From: Myxococcales bacterium
GTDB taxonomy: Bacteria > Myxococcota_A > Polyangia > Haliangiales > Haliangiaceae
Reading direction: 5' to 3'
Assembly (NCBI GenBank): GCA_016794545.1
Contig: JAEUJX010000349.1
Span: 1-59,124 of the forward strand
DNA length: 59,124 nucleotides
The number at the start of each line of letters is the position of its first letter. The stretch's first letter is position 1. Shown here piece by piece: positions 49,701 through 56,727 of this stretch. A program made the translations under genes and the position numbers. The notes beneath the pieces were generated by a model. That model was not told the origin of the DNA and ran no database searches. It was given only the letters and a program-made list of their open reading frames with translations.

Positions 49701-50035
49701 GCGGTCAGCCGCGCCTCGCGCTCGAACCGCCGCACGAGGATCGACCTCTCGTGCTCGGGCAGCCCCGGCTTCAGCTGCTTGATCGCGACGAACCGGCCGA
49801 GCCGGCGATCGCGGACGCGGAAGATCTGCCCCATGCCGCCCTCGGCGGCGAGCGGCTCCCAGTCGGTGTAGACCGCGTCGTCGACCACCGCGAGGCGGTC
49901 GAGGTCATCCTCCGGCGGGGACGGCGGCAGCTCCATCCCCGCGAGGTGCGCGAGCTGACGACAGCTCGGGCAGCTCGTGACGTGCGCCGCGGCCAGGCCG
50001 GCGACGATGTCCTCGAGCGAGGGATGGGCCATCAT
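46751..50035 (-). CDS. Transmembrane Ser/Thr kinase with beta-propeller (WD40-like) sensor
   Basis: 1094 residues. The N-terminus has CPSCRQLAH, an anti-sigma-like cysteine pair. The kinase domain is about 58-340: GGMGQIFRV loop, Lys86 in VAIKQ, HRDIKPDN 182-189, DWG 202-204, and GTANYMPPEQAKG. A membrane helix is at about 375-397 (RISAVAGAVVLALAVFAFVR). The rest of about 680 residues is made of repeated blades (DDVALRDPATGAVVKRFSLP, ASRDGAAFLWDAASGAETGM, SHDGTARVWDSSGAPIAVVP), a WD40/YVTN-like propeller. It is a paralogue of the TPR kinase at 37467. ATG at 50032 is also possible. Confidence 0.93.
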   Translation of the reverse strand: MMAHPSLEDIVAGLAAAHVTSCPSCRQLAHLAGMELPPSPPEDDLDRLAVVDDAVYTDWEPLAAEGGMGQIFRVRDRRLGRFVAIKQLKPGLPEHERSILVRRFEREARLTARLQHPAIVGVHEAGRFANGEPFYAMPLLRGAPLSAEIDRRKTVAERLALLANLTTVAEAIAYAHEQGIVHRDIKPDNILVGQFGETVVIDWGLAKDVSEQGGEPESAYRAAPTDGLTQFGVGTANYMPPEQAKGDEPDPSFDVYALGATLYHLLAGQPPHSDANDSSEIRRRLIYGTAPRPLADVAPEVPPELADIVAKAMAPARADRFDSARELARELRRYQTGQLLASRRYTLGELLRHWMRKHRTALRISAVAGAVVLALAVFAFVRIRRERDRATESQAQAERELRRAQGIVASRSAADPVKRMDALLLGIQAVAPDLATSPTPEAVQGLVDALTAGPPLVPLRHEGVIKYFTSVGDTLIGVDDARELVLWSARSGKPLGSHPSALPQPERPRASPDGKRVVVCGFDPIGEVFELATGAHVTFEAKADFAGCAFLPDGRVITAADDVALRDPATGAVVKRFSLPARASSLALGPDGRVAVTTIDGTLWLWSGGEPTAIATKLPLGGTSAFDRTGTILYSNGHDQIVRAFDLANPSAPPRVVFENTTAQLAALVVDPATDRAAVGMWDHDGARHSRVFGAPANLDGNIQAWTGTWGVFDRLGPLAITDVERGGIVLPLTAHAGETHVVEVVGDRIASASRDGAAFLWDAASGAETGMLLGHTGEIVAALARGDLLLTASHDGTARVWDSSGAPIAVVPGPRELTAAVWLDDARFVVGDLGGHVRTIEARTGKILSDVDAGAPVSALAAGHGRLAIGTLGGALIVGDQRSDGRAVTALAFSADGATLYSAHVDGIDRAWDPRTMQRTAESAPGEPVDTPADTEGDVALIPNGDTLLGVRPAGTTRTLDARTLAVRSTREGRLVADGVRALQDGTVVFGERRVAAHRGAITAAARDQGLVATASVDGTVWLWSATGDARFAIAGPGLGAPTSLAFTHAALAIGYASGAVRLVPTTPAAALAQACRIAKRFDRGSDVAPHCN

Positions 50036-50064
50036 GGTGCAACACGCACGAAGTGGCGACTCCG

Positions 50065-51138
50065 TCAGGGCTTCTGTGCGGCGAACCGTGCGACTTTTAC
50101 CTTGCGCAGCCCCCAGTCGGCGACGTCGTCGACGACCTCGTCCTTCTCGATCTTCCAGCCCTGGAACGCCGCGGCGAGCTCGCCGGGAGCGAACCCGCCG
50201 ACCCCGGTACCGGCGGTGGCCTCCTTGCCGAAGAACTCGACGACGATCCAGCCGCCCTTCTTGATGCTCGGCTTGATCCGCTCGATCAGCTTCGGGTCCG
50301 AGCCGGCGTACATCAGCGTCACCAGGTCCCACTTCTCCTTGCCGAGGTCGTACGTGTCGATGTCGGCCTCGACCGTCGTGACCTTGGTCTTCTTCGCGAG
50401 CGCGGCCTTCGCGGTCATCTCGAGACCGACATCGGAGATGTCGACGGCGGTGACCCTCCAGCCCTGCGTCGCGAGCCACACGGCGTTGCGCCCCTGACCC
50501 GACGCGATGTCGATGGCCGTGCCAGGCTTCTTGCCCTTCGCCCACTCGGACAGGAAGTGGTTCACCGTCGTGCGGAAGCTGGTCTCCTTGCGCAGTGTCG
50601 TGTTCCACGACTCGCGCTCGGCGTCGGGGCCGCCCGGTCGCCGGCTGAGATGCGCGAGCTTCCACGCCGCGCCGTCGTGCGACCACACCGCGACATACCA
50701 GGTGATCGAGTCACCGGCGGGGTTGTCGCCCTCGGCAGGTTGGTGCTCCGCGGTCTCGCCCTGGAACACCGCGATGTTCGGGCCCAGCTGGACGCGCTCG
50801 ATGTTCCACGTGCGCGATCGGATCGGCGCGTGACGCTCGTGTCGCGCGCGCAGGCCATCGAGCACCTGCTTCGCGTCGTACCAGCGGCCGAGCCGGAACT
50901 CGACGAAGCTCGGGCCGAGCGCCGCCTCGACGTCGGCGACGTTCGCGCGATCGAACGCGTCGACCCACGCGCGCGTCTTCGCCTTGACGGTCGCCTCGTC
51001 CAGCTGCGCCGGCGCGGCGGGGGCGATCCCCGCGGGAGCGGCCCGCGGCGCGATCGTGGCCGCCGGAGGCTCGAACGGTACGGTTCCCGAACGGGGCGTC
51101 GCGCAACCCAGTAACAATAGTAAGGGAACCAACCTCAT
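50065..51138 (-). CDS. Lipoprotein fusing an NTF2/SnoaL-like domain to a SAM methyltransferase
   Basis: 357 residues. The lipobox is LLLLLGCATPR with Cys12. After a Pro/Ala linker a SnoaL-like domain covers about 50-165 (KTRAWVDAFDRANVADVEAA, VFQGETAEHQPAEG, WYVAVWSHDGAAWKLAHLSR). A class I methyltransferase domain follows (about 190-357): AIDIASGQGRNAVWLATQGW and RVTAVDISDVGLEMTAKAAL resemble the TehB-type motif I and SAM-binding loop, and the C-terminus ends in VARFAAQKP. SAM enzymes normally act in the cytoplasm, so lipoprotein export would be odd. The kinase gene lies 29 bp downstream on the same strand. Confidence 0.8.
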   Translation of the reverse strand: MRLVPLLLLLGCATPRSGTVPFEPPAATIAPRAAPAGIAPAAPAQLDEATVKAKTRAWVDAFDRANVADVEAALGPSFVEFRLGRWYDAKQVLDGLRARHERHAPIRSRTWNIERVQLGPNIAVFQGETAEHQPAEGDNPAGDSITWYVAVWSHDGAAWKLAHLSRRPGGPDAERESWNTTLRKETSFRTTVNHFLSEWAKGKKPGTAIDIASGQGRNAVWLATQGWRVTAVDISDVGLEMTAKAALAKKTKVTTVEADIDTYDLGKEKWDLVTLMYAGSDPKLIERIKPSIKKGGWIVVEFFGKEATAGTGVGGFAPGELAAAFQGWKIEKDEVVDDVADWGLRKVKVARFAAQKP

Positions 51139-51257
51139 CGATCCGGGAGACTAGCCGAGGAGCCACCGGTTGTGGTCACCAGACCGAGGTCGACTGTTCG
51201 CAGCAAGCTGCAAGTGTGCGTGGTCAGATTGCCAACCCGACGGCCCGGCGCTTGCTC

Positions 51258-51263
51258 TATCGT
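51258..51263 (+). promoter_or_regulatory. -10 hexamer TATCGT before the gene at 51272
   Basis: TATCGT is 8 bases before the ATG at 51272. Confidence 0.35.
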
Positions 51264-51271
51264 GCGGCGCG

Positions 51272-52261
51272 ATGGGGCGATTCGAACCGACCAGCCGGGT
51301 CGAAGTACCGGGACTCGAGCACAGCGTGGCGGAGCTGCCGTGGGGCGTGCTTCGCGGGGCGCACGGCCCGAGCGACGGGAGCGCCGGCGCGCTGTCGAAC
51401 GTCCCCAGCGCGCTCGCGGTGCTCCGGCACGCGCCGCTCTACGCCGCGTACCCCGACGAGATCGAGGAGGCCTTCGAGGTGCTCGAGCGGCACGCGATCC
51501 GGCACCGCCTGCTCTACCCGGTCGCGGTCACGATCGCGCCGTTCCTGCTCGACTTCATCCGCCGCGGTAACCCGCTGTCGTCGCGCATCGCGGAGGTGAT
51601 CGCCGAGTACGCCGCGGCCGCGATGACGCTCGAGGAGGATCAGTGCGAGCGCCTGCTCGATCTCCTCGCGCTCCACGAGCGCGAGGTCCTCGGCTGGATG
51701 GGCACGCACGACCGCGCGCTCGCCGCGCTCGCGATCCATGTCCCCGCGCTGCGCGCGCCGTACCTCGCGAAGCTGGCCGAGGCGACGACGGTGTCGCCGT
51801 TCGCGCTGCTCGCGCTGATCGAGCTCGGCAGCGCGCCCGGCAAGACCGAGCTGCTCGCGCTCGAGATGCTCGACGACAAATCCCAGCACGAGGTCGCGCG
51901 CGGAGCCGCCGCCGCGTTCCTCGCGCACCACGCCAGCGCGCTGACCCCCGCCCTGCGCGAGCGGATCGACGCCGCGCTCACGCCGGCGATGCCCGCGACG
52001 CTCGCGAACCTCGTCACCCGCCTGTGGGAGCCGACGATCGTGCGCCCGGTCGTCGCGCCGAAGCTGCACGAGGCCGAGGTCGTGTTCGCCGGCGAGAAGC
52101 TCGTGCTCGTCAAGGCGGGTGCGCGCACCGTCACCCTGCCGTGGGTGAACGCGCCCGTCGCGAAGGGCGACGTGCTGAAGGTCGGCATCACGACGCACGG
52201 CAAGCCGAAGCTCGCGCTGCTCACGGACACCGACGGCCGCGTCACCATCGTCGACTTCTGA
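51272..52261 (+). CDS. Uncharacterised helical protein
   Basis: 329 residues, not recognised. No signal peptide. The middle is a succession of alpha helices (DEIEEAFEVLERHAIRHRLL, IAEVIAEYAAAAMTLEEDQC, YLAKLAEATTVSPFALLALI), resembling HEAT-like repeats. The last 60 residues turn beta (AEVVFAGEKLVLVKAGARTV, DVLKVGITTHGKPKLALLTD). Its stop abuts the stop of the convergent GNAT gene (52261/52262). A scaffold role is possible, nothing more. Confidence 0.65.
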   Translation: MGRFEPTSRVEVPGLEHSVAELPWGVLRGAHGPSDGSAGALSNVPSALAVLRHAPLYAAYPDEIEEAFEVLERHAIRHRLLYPVAVTIAPFLLDFIRRGNPLSSRIAEVIAEYAAAAMTLEEDQCERLLDLLALHEREVLGWMGTHDRALAALAIHVPALRAPYLAKLAEATTVSPFALLALIELGSAPGKTELLALEMLDDKSQHEVARGAAAAFLAHHASALTPALRERIDAALTPAMPATLANLVTRLWEPTIVRPVVAPKLHEAEVVFAGEKLVLVKAGARTVTLPWVNAPVAKGDVLKVGITTHGKPKLALLTDTDGRVTIVDF

Positions 52262-53017
52262 TCACGCGGGCGTGTACACGTCGTAGCGCGCGACCTCGAC
52301 GAGGCCTTGGCGTCGCATGTTGTGCTCGCTGTGCTGCGGCTCGCCCGGCACCGCCTCGCCGGTGTTCGAGACCACCACGCCCGCGCCGAGCTCGTCGGCG
52401 AGCGCGAGCCGCGCGCGGATCAGGGCGCCCTGCGCACCGCGGCCTCGGTGAGACGGCAGCGTCGCCGCGCCCATCAGGTAGCCGGCGCCATCGCGCGCAT
52501 AGAGCAGCGCCGCCGCGACGACCGTGTCCCCCTCGCGCGCGATCCGCAGGTGCCAGTGCGGCGACCGCACGAGCTGCGGATACGCGTCGGCGAGCGCGGG
52601 CGGCGCGCCGAGGTGCGCGCACAGGATCCGCGCCGCCGGCACGATCTCGTGGTCGCGCGGCGCGGCGATCGCGAGGTCGGTCGGGGCCGCGCCGAGTACC
52701 GCGCCGCGCTCGCGGGCGAGCCGCACCATGCCGCGCCGGTACTTCACGAGCTCGGCGGCGGCGGCGACACGCGCGTCGCCCAGCTCGACCAGGAACCGCG
52801 GCACGCCGGCGGCACGGTAGTGCGCGGTGATCGCGCGCACCGCCTCGACCGCCGCGCGCGCGCCCATCGCGAGGTTGACGTGCGGCGTCCCCGCCGGACA
52901 CACGAGCAGGGTCCCGCCGCCGACGTGCGCGATGGTCAGCGCGGCGGTGCCGGAGTCGGCGGCGAGATCGGTCCAGGCGCGGCGTTCGAGGGCGGCGAAG
53001 CGGTCCGTGCGGTCCAT
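52262..53017 (-). CDS. GNAT-family N-acetyltransferase
   Basis: 251 residues. The acetyl-CoA-binding motif A is LPSHRGRGAQGALIRARLAL (Q/RxxGxG/A), preceded by strand AALLYARDGAGYLMGAAT and followed by VVSNTGEAVPGEPQHSEHNM. The N-terminal 120 residues (LTIAHVGGGTLLVCPAGTP) form an extra domain. The substrate is not evident. No second GNAT domain of full length is visible. It is transcribed away from the inverted repeat at 53040. Confidence 0.8.
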   Translation of the reverse strand: MDRTDRFAALERRAWTDLAADSGTAALTIAHVGGGTLLVCPAGTPHVNLAMGARAAVEAVRAITAHYRAAGVPRFLVELGDARVAAAAELVKYRRGMVRLARERGAVLGAAPTDLAIAAPRDHEIVPAARILCAHLGAPPALADAYPQLVRSPHWHLRIAREGDTVVAAALLYARDGAGYLMGAATLPSHRGRGAQGALIRARLALADELGAGVVVSNTGEAVPGEPQHSEHNMRRQGLVEVARYDVYTPA

Positions 53018-53039
53018 ACCCTACGGGCGTGACAGACCG

Positions 53040-53054
53040 TGGAACGTTGTTCCA
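53040..53054. promoter_or_regulatory. Inverted repeat TGGAAC-GTT-GTTCCA
   Basis: A perfect 6-bp inverted repeat with a 3-base centre lies 23 bp upstream of the GNAT start, on the far side of the small lipoprotein gene's stop. It may be an operator. Confidence 0.35.
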
Positions 53055-53094
53055 TGGTCACGTTCGTCCATCAAACCGACCACCTCGCGCGCCG

Positions 53095-53397
53095 TCAATG
53101 GGTCGAGGCACTCGTGAAGCCGACGTACAGGAGCGTCAGCAGCCCGACATCGATCACGAGCCCGACCAGCGCGCCGTACCGGGCATCACGGCCCGGCCTC
53201 GCTCGCAGCTCGGGATAGGTCGACACATCGGCGCAATCGCGCGTCGAGGCCGGCGGGCGCGCGGCGAGGCAGGCGCGATACGCCGGCGGCGTGACCGCGC
53301 CGTCCGTCGCACTCGCCGCTCCGACACCCGCGAAGATCACGGTGCAGCCCTGCGACAGCGTCGCGGCCACGAGCACGGTGCCGAGCCGACAGCCCAC
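53095..53397 (-). CDS. Small lipoprotein with C-terminal membrane helix
   Basis: 100 residues from GTG 53397. The signal GCRLGTVLVAATLSQGC ends in a lipobox-like Leu-Ser-Gln-Gly-Cys. A GTG at 53442 would extend the N-terminus by 15 residues but places a charged stretch before the signal. Cysteines at about 45 and 57 (RACLAARPP, RDCADVSTY) may pair. The C-terminus is a single hydrophobic helix (YGALVGLVIDVGLLTLLYVG). It diverges from the membrane protein at 53572. Unknown function. Confidence 0.6.
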   Translation of the reverse strand: MGCRLGTVLVAATLSQGCTVIFAGVGAASATDGAVTPPAYRACLAARPPASTRDCADVSTYPELRARPGRDARYGALVGLVIDVGLLTLLYVGFTSASTH

Positions 53398-53571
53398 GTA
53401 CCGAACCTCGCATGGCCCGCGGACAGGAATGTCCTGCTTCACGCGCCGTTCACGCGACCGTGGTCGGATCGCAACACCCCACGTGACGCCGATGTCGCGT
53501 GACCCGCCGGCCGCGCCCGCCGCGTCGCGGGGCTGTACAATGGCCTCTCCCGTGCAGCACGGCTGACCTCG

Positions 53572-54276
53572 ATGCGCCGCACCGCCACCGCTCTCGTCGT
53601 GATCACCGCGCTCTCCGCGACCGCGGTCGCCGAGGACCAGCGCTCGGGGCCGGTCGCGTGGGGCGTCGCCGGGCTCGAGCTCGGCATGGCGGCGGACTTC
53701 ACGCTGGCGTTCACGACGAAGGTCCACAGCTCCGCCGCCGCGACCACCGGGCTCGCGCTCGGCGTGTTCGCGCTCGGCGGCGGCATGGCGCTGCTGTCGC
53801 ACAGGGCCGACCTCGGCGCGACGGGACCGGTGGTCGTGCACGGCGCGGTGTGGGCCGCCGCCGACCTGTTCGTGCTCGGCTCGCTGATCGACGGCCGCAA
53901 CGAGCGCGACCGCCTGAAGATCGGGCCGACCGCGGTGGTGCTCGGAGCCAGCGGCCTGATCGCCGGCGGCATCTTCGCGTATCGCAGCCGGACCGGCACG
54001 GCCGACTCGATCTGGCTCGGCGCCGCGCCCGGCGGCTTCCTCGCCGGCGGTCTCGCGATCGGCGGGATCCTCGTGCTCGCGAGCGGCCTCGACGGCGACA
54101 AGGCCGTCTCGAACTTCGCGATCGGCGGCGTCGCCGGCCTGTCGATCGGCCTCGGCGCCGCCATCTGGTACACGACGACGCAGCAGCCGAGCCGGTCGTC
54201 GGGTAGCTCCGCGCTCGTGCCGAGCGTCGGCATTCACGACGGGCGCACGATGTTCTCGTACGGCGGGACGTTCTAG
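53572..54276 (+). CDS. Multi-pass membrane protein, unknown function
   Basis: 234 residues. After a signal-like helix (MRRTATALVVITALSATAVA) there are several Gly/Ala-rich hydrophobic helices (VAWGVAGLELGMAADFTLAF, TTGLALGVFALGGGMALLSH, VVLGASGLIAGGIFAYRS, GGFLAGGLAIGGILVLAS). The C-terminus is short and polar, ending MFSYGGTF. Its upstream region has TACAAT (53536-53541), 30 bases before the ATG, so this gene would have a short leader. No family recognised. Confidence 0.6.
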   Translation: MRRTATALVVITALSATAVAEDQRSGPVAWGVAGLELGMAADFTLAFTTKVHSSAAATTGLALGVFALGGGMALLSHRADLGATGPVVVHGAVWAAADLFVLGSLIDGRNERDRLKIGPTAVVLGASGLIAGGIFAYRSRTGTADSIWLGAAPGGFLAGGLAIGGILVLASGLDGDKAVSNFAIGGVAGLSIGLGAAIWYTTTQQPSRSSGSSALVPSVGIHDGRTMFSYGGTF

Positions 54277-54278
54277 CG

Positions 54279-55703
54279 TTACCGCACGGACGAGGCGTGC
54301 GCGCTCGCGGCCATGTTGGCGTTCGCCTTCGCGATGGCGTCCGCGATCATCTCGTCCTGCTTCGCCTTGTCGGACCACTTCGCCTGGATCTCGGGCGCGA
54401 GCGTGTCGACCGGATCGAAGTACAGGAAGAAGCCCGGCTTGACCGACGGCGCGGCGAACACCGAGATGCCGGTGTCGCGGTCGTAGTGCTCGAAGCTGTG
54501 GGCGACGCGCTTGCCGCCGCCGCCCGGTGCGTCGACGACGAACGTCGGCGTGTGGAACCCGGCGGTCGTGCCGCGCACGGCCTTCTCGATGTCGCACGCG
54601 GTCTGCAGCGTGGTGCGGAGGTCTTCGACGCCCTTCACGAGGTCGTGCACGTACACGTAGTAGGGCTGGACCTGGCAGTGACCGAGCCGCTTCACGAGCA
54701 GCTGCATCACGGCGATGGTGTCGTTGACGCCGCGCTGGAGCACGCTCTGGTTGCGCGTGATGATGCCGCGCTCGAACACGCCGTCGAGCGCGCGCTTGGT
54801 GATCGCGGTGATCTCGTTCGGGTGGTTAAAGTGCGTGTGGAGGACGACCTCCTTGTGCAGCTTGCGGCCGCGCTCGACGACCGCGGTCAGCGCGTCGAGC
54901 CACTCGTGATCCGTGATCAGCTTCATCGGCATCACGGCGGGACCCTTGGTCGCGAACCGGATGCGGCGGATGTTCGGCAGCTCGAGGAGCTTGTTGCCGA
55001 TCAGCGTGATCTGCCGGGCCTTCAGCTGGTAGCTGTCGCCGCCGGAGACCACGATGTCCTCGAGCTCGGGGCGCTCGCTGATGTAGCGGAACGCGCGCTC
55101 CCAGCGCTCCTCGGTCGCCTTCAGCGAGACCTTCTCGACCTCGTCGGTGTCGACGCCGACCGCGTAGCTGCGCGTGCAGAACCGGCAGTACACCGGGCAG
55201 GTGTCGAGCGCGAGGAACAGCGCCTTGTCGGGATACCGGTGCGTGAGGCCCGGCACCGGCGCGTCGGCCTGTTCGTGCAGCGAGTCGAGCGTCAGCTTCG
55301 GGTGATCGGGCAGGAGGCGCGAGGCGACCGGGACGAACTGCCGGCGCAGCGGATCCGTGTACGCGTTCGACCAGTCGATCAGCGACAGCAGGTACGGCGA
55401 CACGCGGATCGACATCGGCGCGAGGTGGAAGCCCTTCGACACGTCGTCGTAGAAGCTCTGAGGCACCAGGTCCTGGACGGCCTGGAGGAGCTTCTGCGGG
55501 TTCGTGATCGTGTTCTTCGCCTGCCACGTGTGGTCGAGGAACGTCGCCTCGTCGACCAGCCGGTAGGCGGGGATCTTCTGCCAGAACGCCCCGTCGAGGA
55601 GCTGGCGGTGGTGCAGCGTCGACGGATCGACGGGCGCCTTGATGTGCTTGATCGGGGCGAGCTCGGGCGGCTTGCTGCCGAGGAGCTTGAGCTGGGTATC
55701 CAT
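54279..55703 (-). CDS. KamA-family radical SAM aminomutase (lysine 2,3-aminomutase-like)
   Basis: 474 residues. The radical SAM cluster motif is CPVYCRFC in LALDTCPVYCRFCTRSYAVG (CxxxCxxC). PLP-binding Lys is in VVDAPGGGGKR, and the two Asp residues that hold the substrate amino group in lysine aminomutase appear to be kept (YVYVHDLV and FVVDAPGG). Conserved FNHPNEIT and NQSVLQRGVNDT are also present. It should move the amino group from C2 to C3 of lysine or a close relative. No beta-lysine acetyltransferase neighbour is in the window. ATG 55703 is the best start. Confidence 0.88.
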   Translation of the reverse strand: MDTQLKLLGSKPPELAPIKHIKAPVDPSTLHHRQLLDGAFWQKIPAYRLVDEATFLDHTWQAKNTITNPQKLLQAVQDLVPQSFYDDVSKGFHLAPMSIRVSPYLLSLIDWSNAYTDPLRRQFVPVASRLLPDHPKLTLDSLHEQADAPVPGLTHRYPDKALFLALDTCPVYCRFCTRSYAVGVDTDEVEKVSLKATEERWERAFRYISERPELEDIVVSGGDSYQLKARQITLIGNKLLELPNIRRIRFATKGPAVMPMKLITDHEWLDALTAVVERGRKLHKEVVLHTHFNHPNEITAITKRALDGVFERGIITRNQSVLQRGVNDTIAVMQLLVKRLGHCQVQPYYVYVHDLVKGVEDLRTTLQTACDIEKAVRGTTAGFHTPTFVVDAPGGGGKRVAHSFEHYDRDTGISVFAAPSVKPGFFLYFDPVDTLAPEIQAKWSDKAKQDEMIADAIAKANANMAASAHASSVR

Positions 55704-55844
55704 GGGGCGAACCTTCTGCTTGACGTTCACGGAAGAGAAAACGGCGGAGACGCGGTCTTCAATCCGTGACGTCGGGCTGGTGCGGGACAGAGCCCAGGTA
55801 CCACATGGTTCTGGACAGATATCACGCTCCCGCCCGCGGGCCAA

Positions 55845-56714
55845 TCACGATCGTGAGTGCTCTGTGAACCACTGCATCACGGTGGAATTGAAGCTGCTGT
55901 TCAGCGACGGGATGTGCCCGACGCCCTCCATCGTCCACAGGTCGACCGAGCCACCCACCGGGCAGCCGTCGGTCTTGAACGTGTGCGTCTCGGCGCCGGC
56001 CTGGCTGGTCTCGAGATCGAGGTCGCCCGCCGCGGTGCGCGTCGTCCCGCAGCCGTTCTTCTGCGCCCACTGGCTCACCGAGCCGACCGCGCCGATCTGG
56101 CCGACTGCCGCGGTCGGACCGTAGGGCACGGTCTGATCCACCGTGCCGTGCATGTGCAGCACGTTGACCGGCTTCGACGGGTTGCACCCGGCGGGCATCG
56201 ACGACGCGAGACCCGCGAGCGGCGCGATCGCCGCGATCACGTCGGCGCGCTCGCACGCCATGCGGTAGCTCATGAAGCCGCCGTTCGAGTGCCCGATCAC
56301 GAACACCTTCTTCGGATCGACCGGCCAGGTGTCGAGCACGTCGTCGATCAGGCCGCCGATGTACCCGACGTCGTCGGGGTTCTTGCCGTCGAAGTCGCAG
56401 CACTCGGCGTCGGCGTTCCAGAACTGCTTGCCCGAGCTGTCGACGGTGCCATCGGGCGCGAGCACGAGCGCCTCGTCGCGGTCGGGCAGCGCGTTCATGC
56501 CGAAGTACGCCTCCTGCACGAACCCGTTCGCGCTGTAGCCGTGCAGCACGACGACCAGCGGGTACTGCTTGCCGTCGGTCAGCGTGGCGGGTGCGCCGAT
56601 GGTCACCGGGCGATCGCCGCCGAACGTCACCGGGCGCTCCGTCGAGCCGTCGCCACAGGCGGTGAGGGCCACCACCAGGATCATCGCCTCGCGAACCCGT
56701 GCTGCACGTCCCAT
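55845..56714 (-). CDS. Secreted esterase lipoprotein (PHB-depolymerase/LpqC-like)
   Basis: 289 residues. Signal with lipobox-like LTACGDG (Cys20). An alpha/beta hydrolase of the esterase-PHB family follows: oxyanion HGYSANGFV, nucleophile VIGHSNGGFMSYRMACERAD (Ser in GHSNGG), Asp in LHMHGTVDQTVPYG and His in EGVGHIPSL. The family acts on polyhydroxybutyrate, feruloyl or acetyl esters, so the substrate needs testing. ATG 56684 would leave a shorter signal. TAGGCT lies 7 bases before ATG 56714. Confidence 0.85.
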   Translation of the reverse strand: MGRAARVREAMILVVALTACGDGSTERPVTFGGDRPVTIGAPATLTDGKQYPLVVVLHGYSANGFVQEAYFGMNALPDRDEALVLAPDGTVDSSGKQFWNADAECCDFDGKNPDDVGYIGGLIDDVLDTWPVDPKKVFVIGHSNGGFMSYRMACERADVIAAIAPLAGLASSMPAGCNPSKPVNVLHMHGTVDQTVPYGPTAAVGQIGAVGSVSQWAQKNGCGTTRTAAGDLDLETSQAGAETHTFKTDGCPVGGSVDLWTMEGVGHIPSLNSSFNSTVMQWFTEHSRS

Positions 56715-56721
56715 GACGCGC

Positions 56722-56727
56722 AGCCTA
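56722..56727 (-). promoter_or_regulatory. -10 hexamer TAGGCT before the esterase gene
   Basis: TAGGCT on the minus strand is 7 bases from the ATG at 56714 and abuts the stop of the cyclase gene (56728). Confidence 0.45.

Noticed and set aside
46760-50497. Very long plus-strand open frame opposite the WD40-like kinase
   Set aside because: Same reason: a shadow of third-position GC bias, made mostly of Arg, Ala, Gly and Asp.
53040-53054. LexA/SOS box
   Set aside because: GAAC and GTTC are separated by 3 bases, not the 4 of the Gram-positive box, and the neighbour is not a repair gene.
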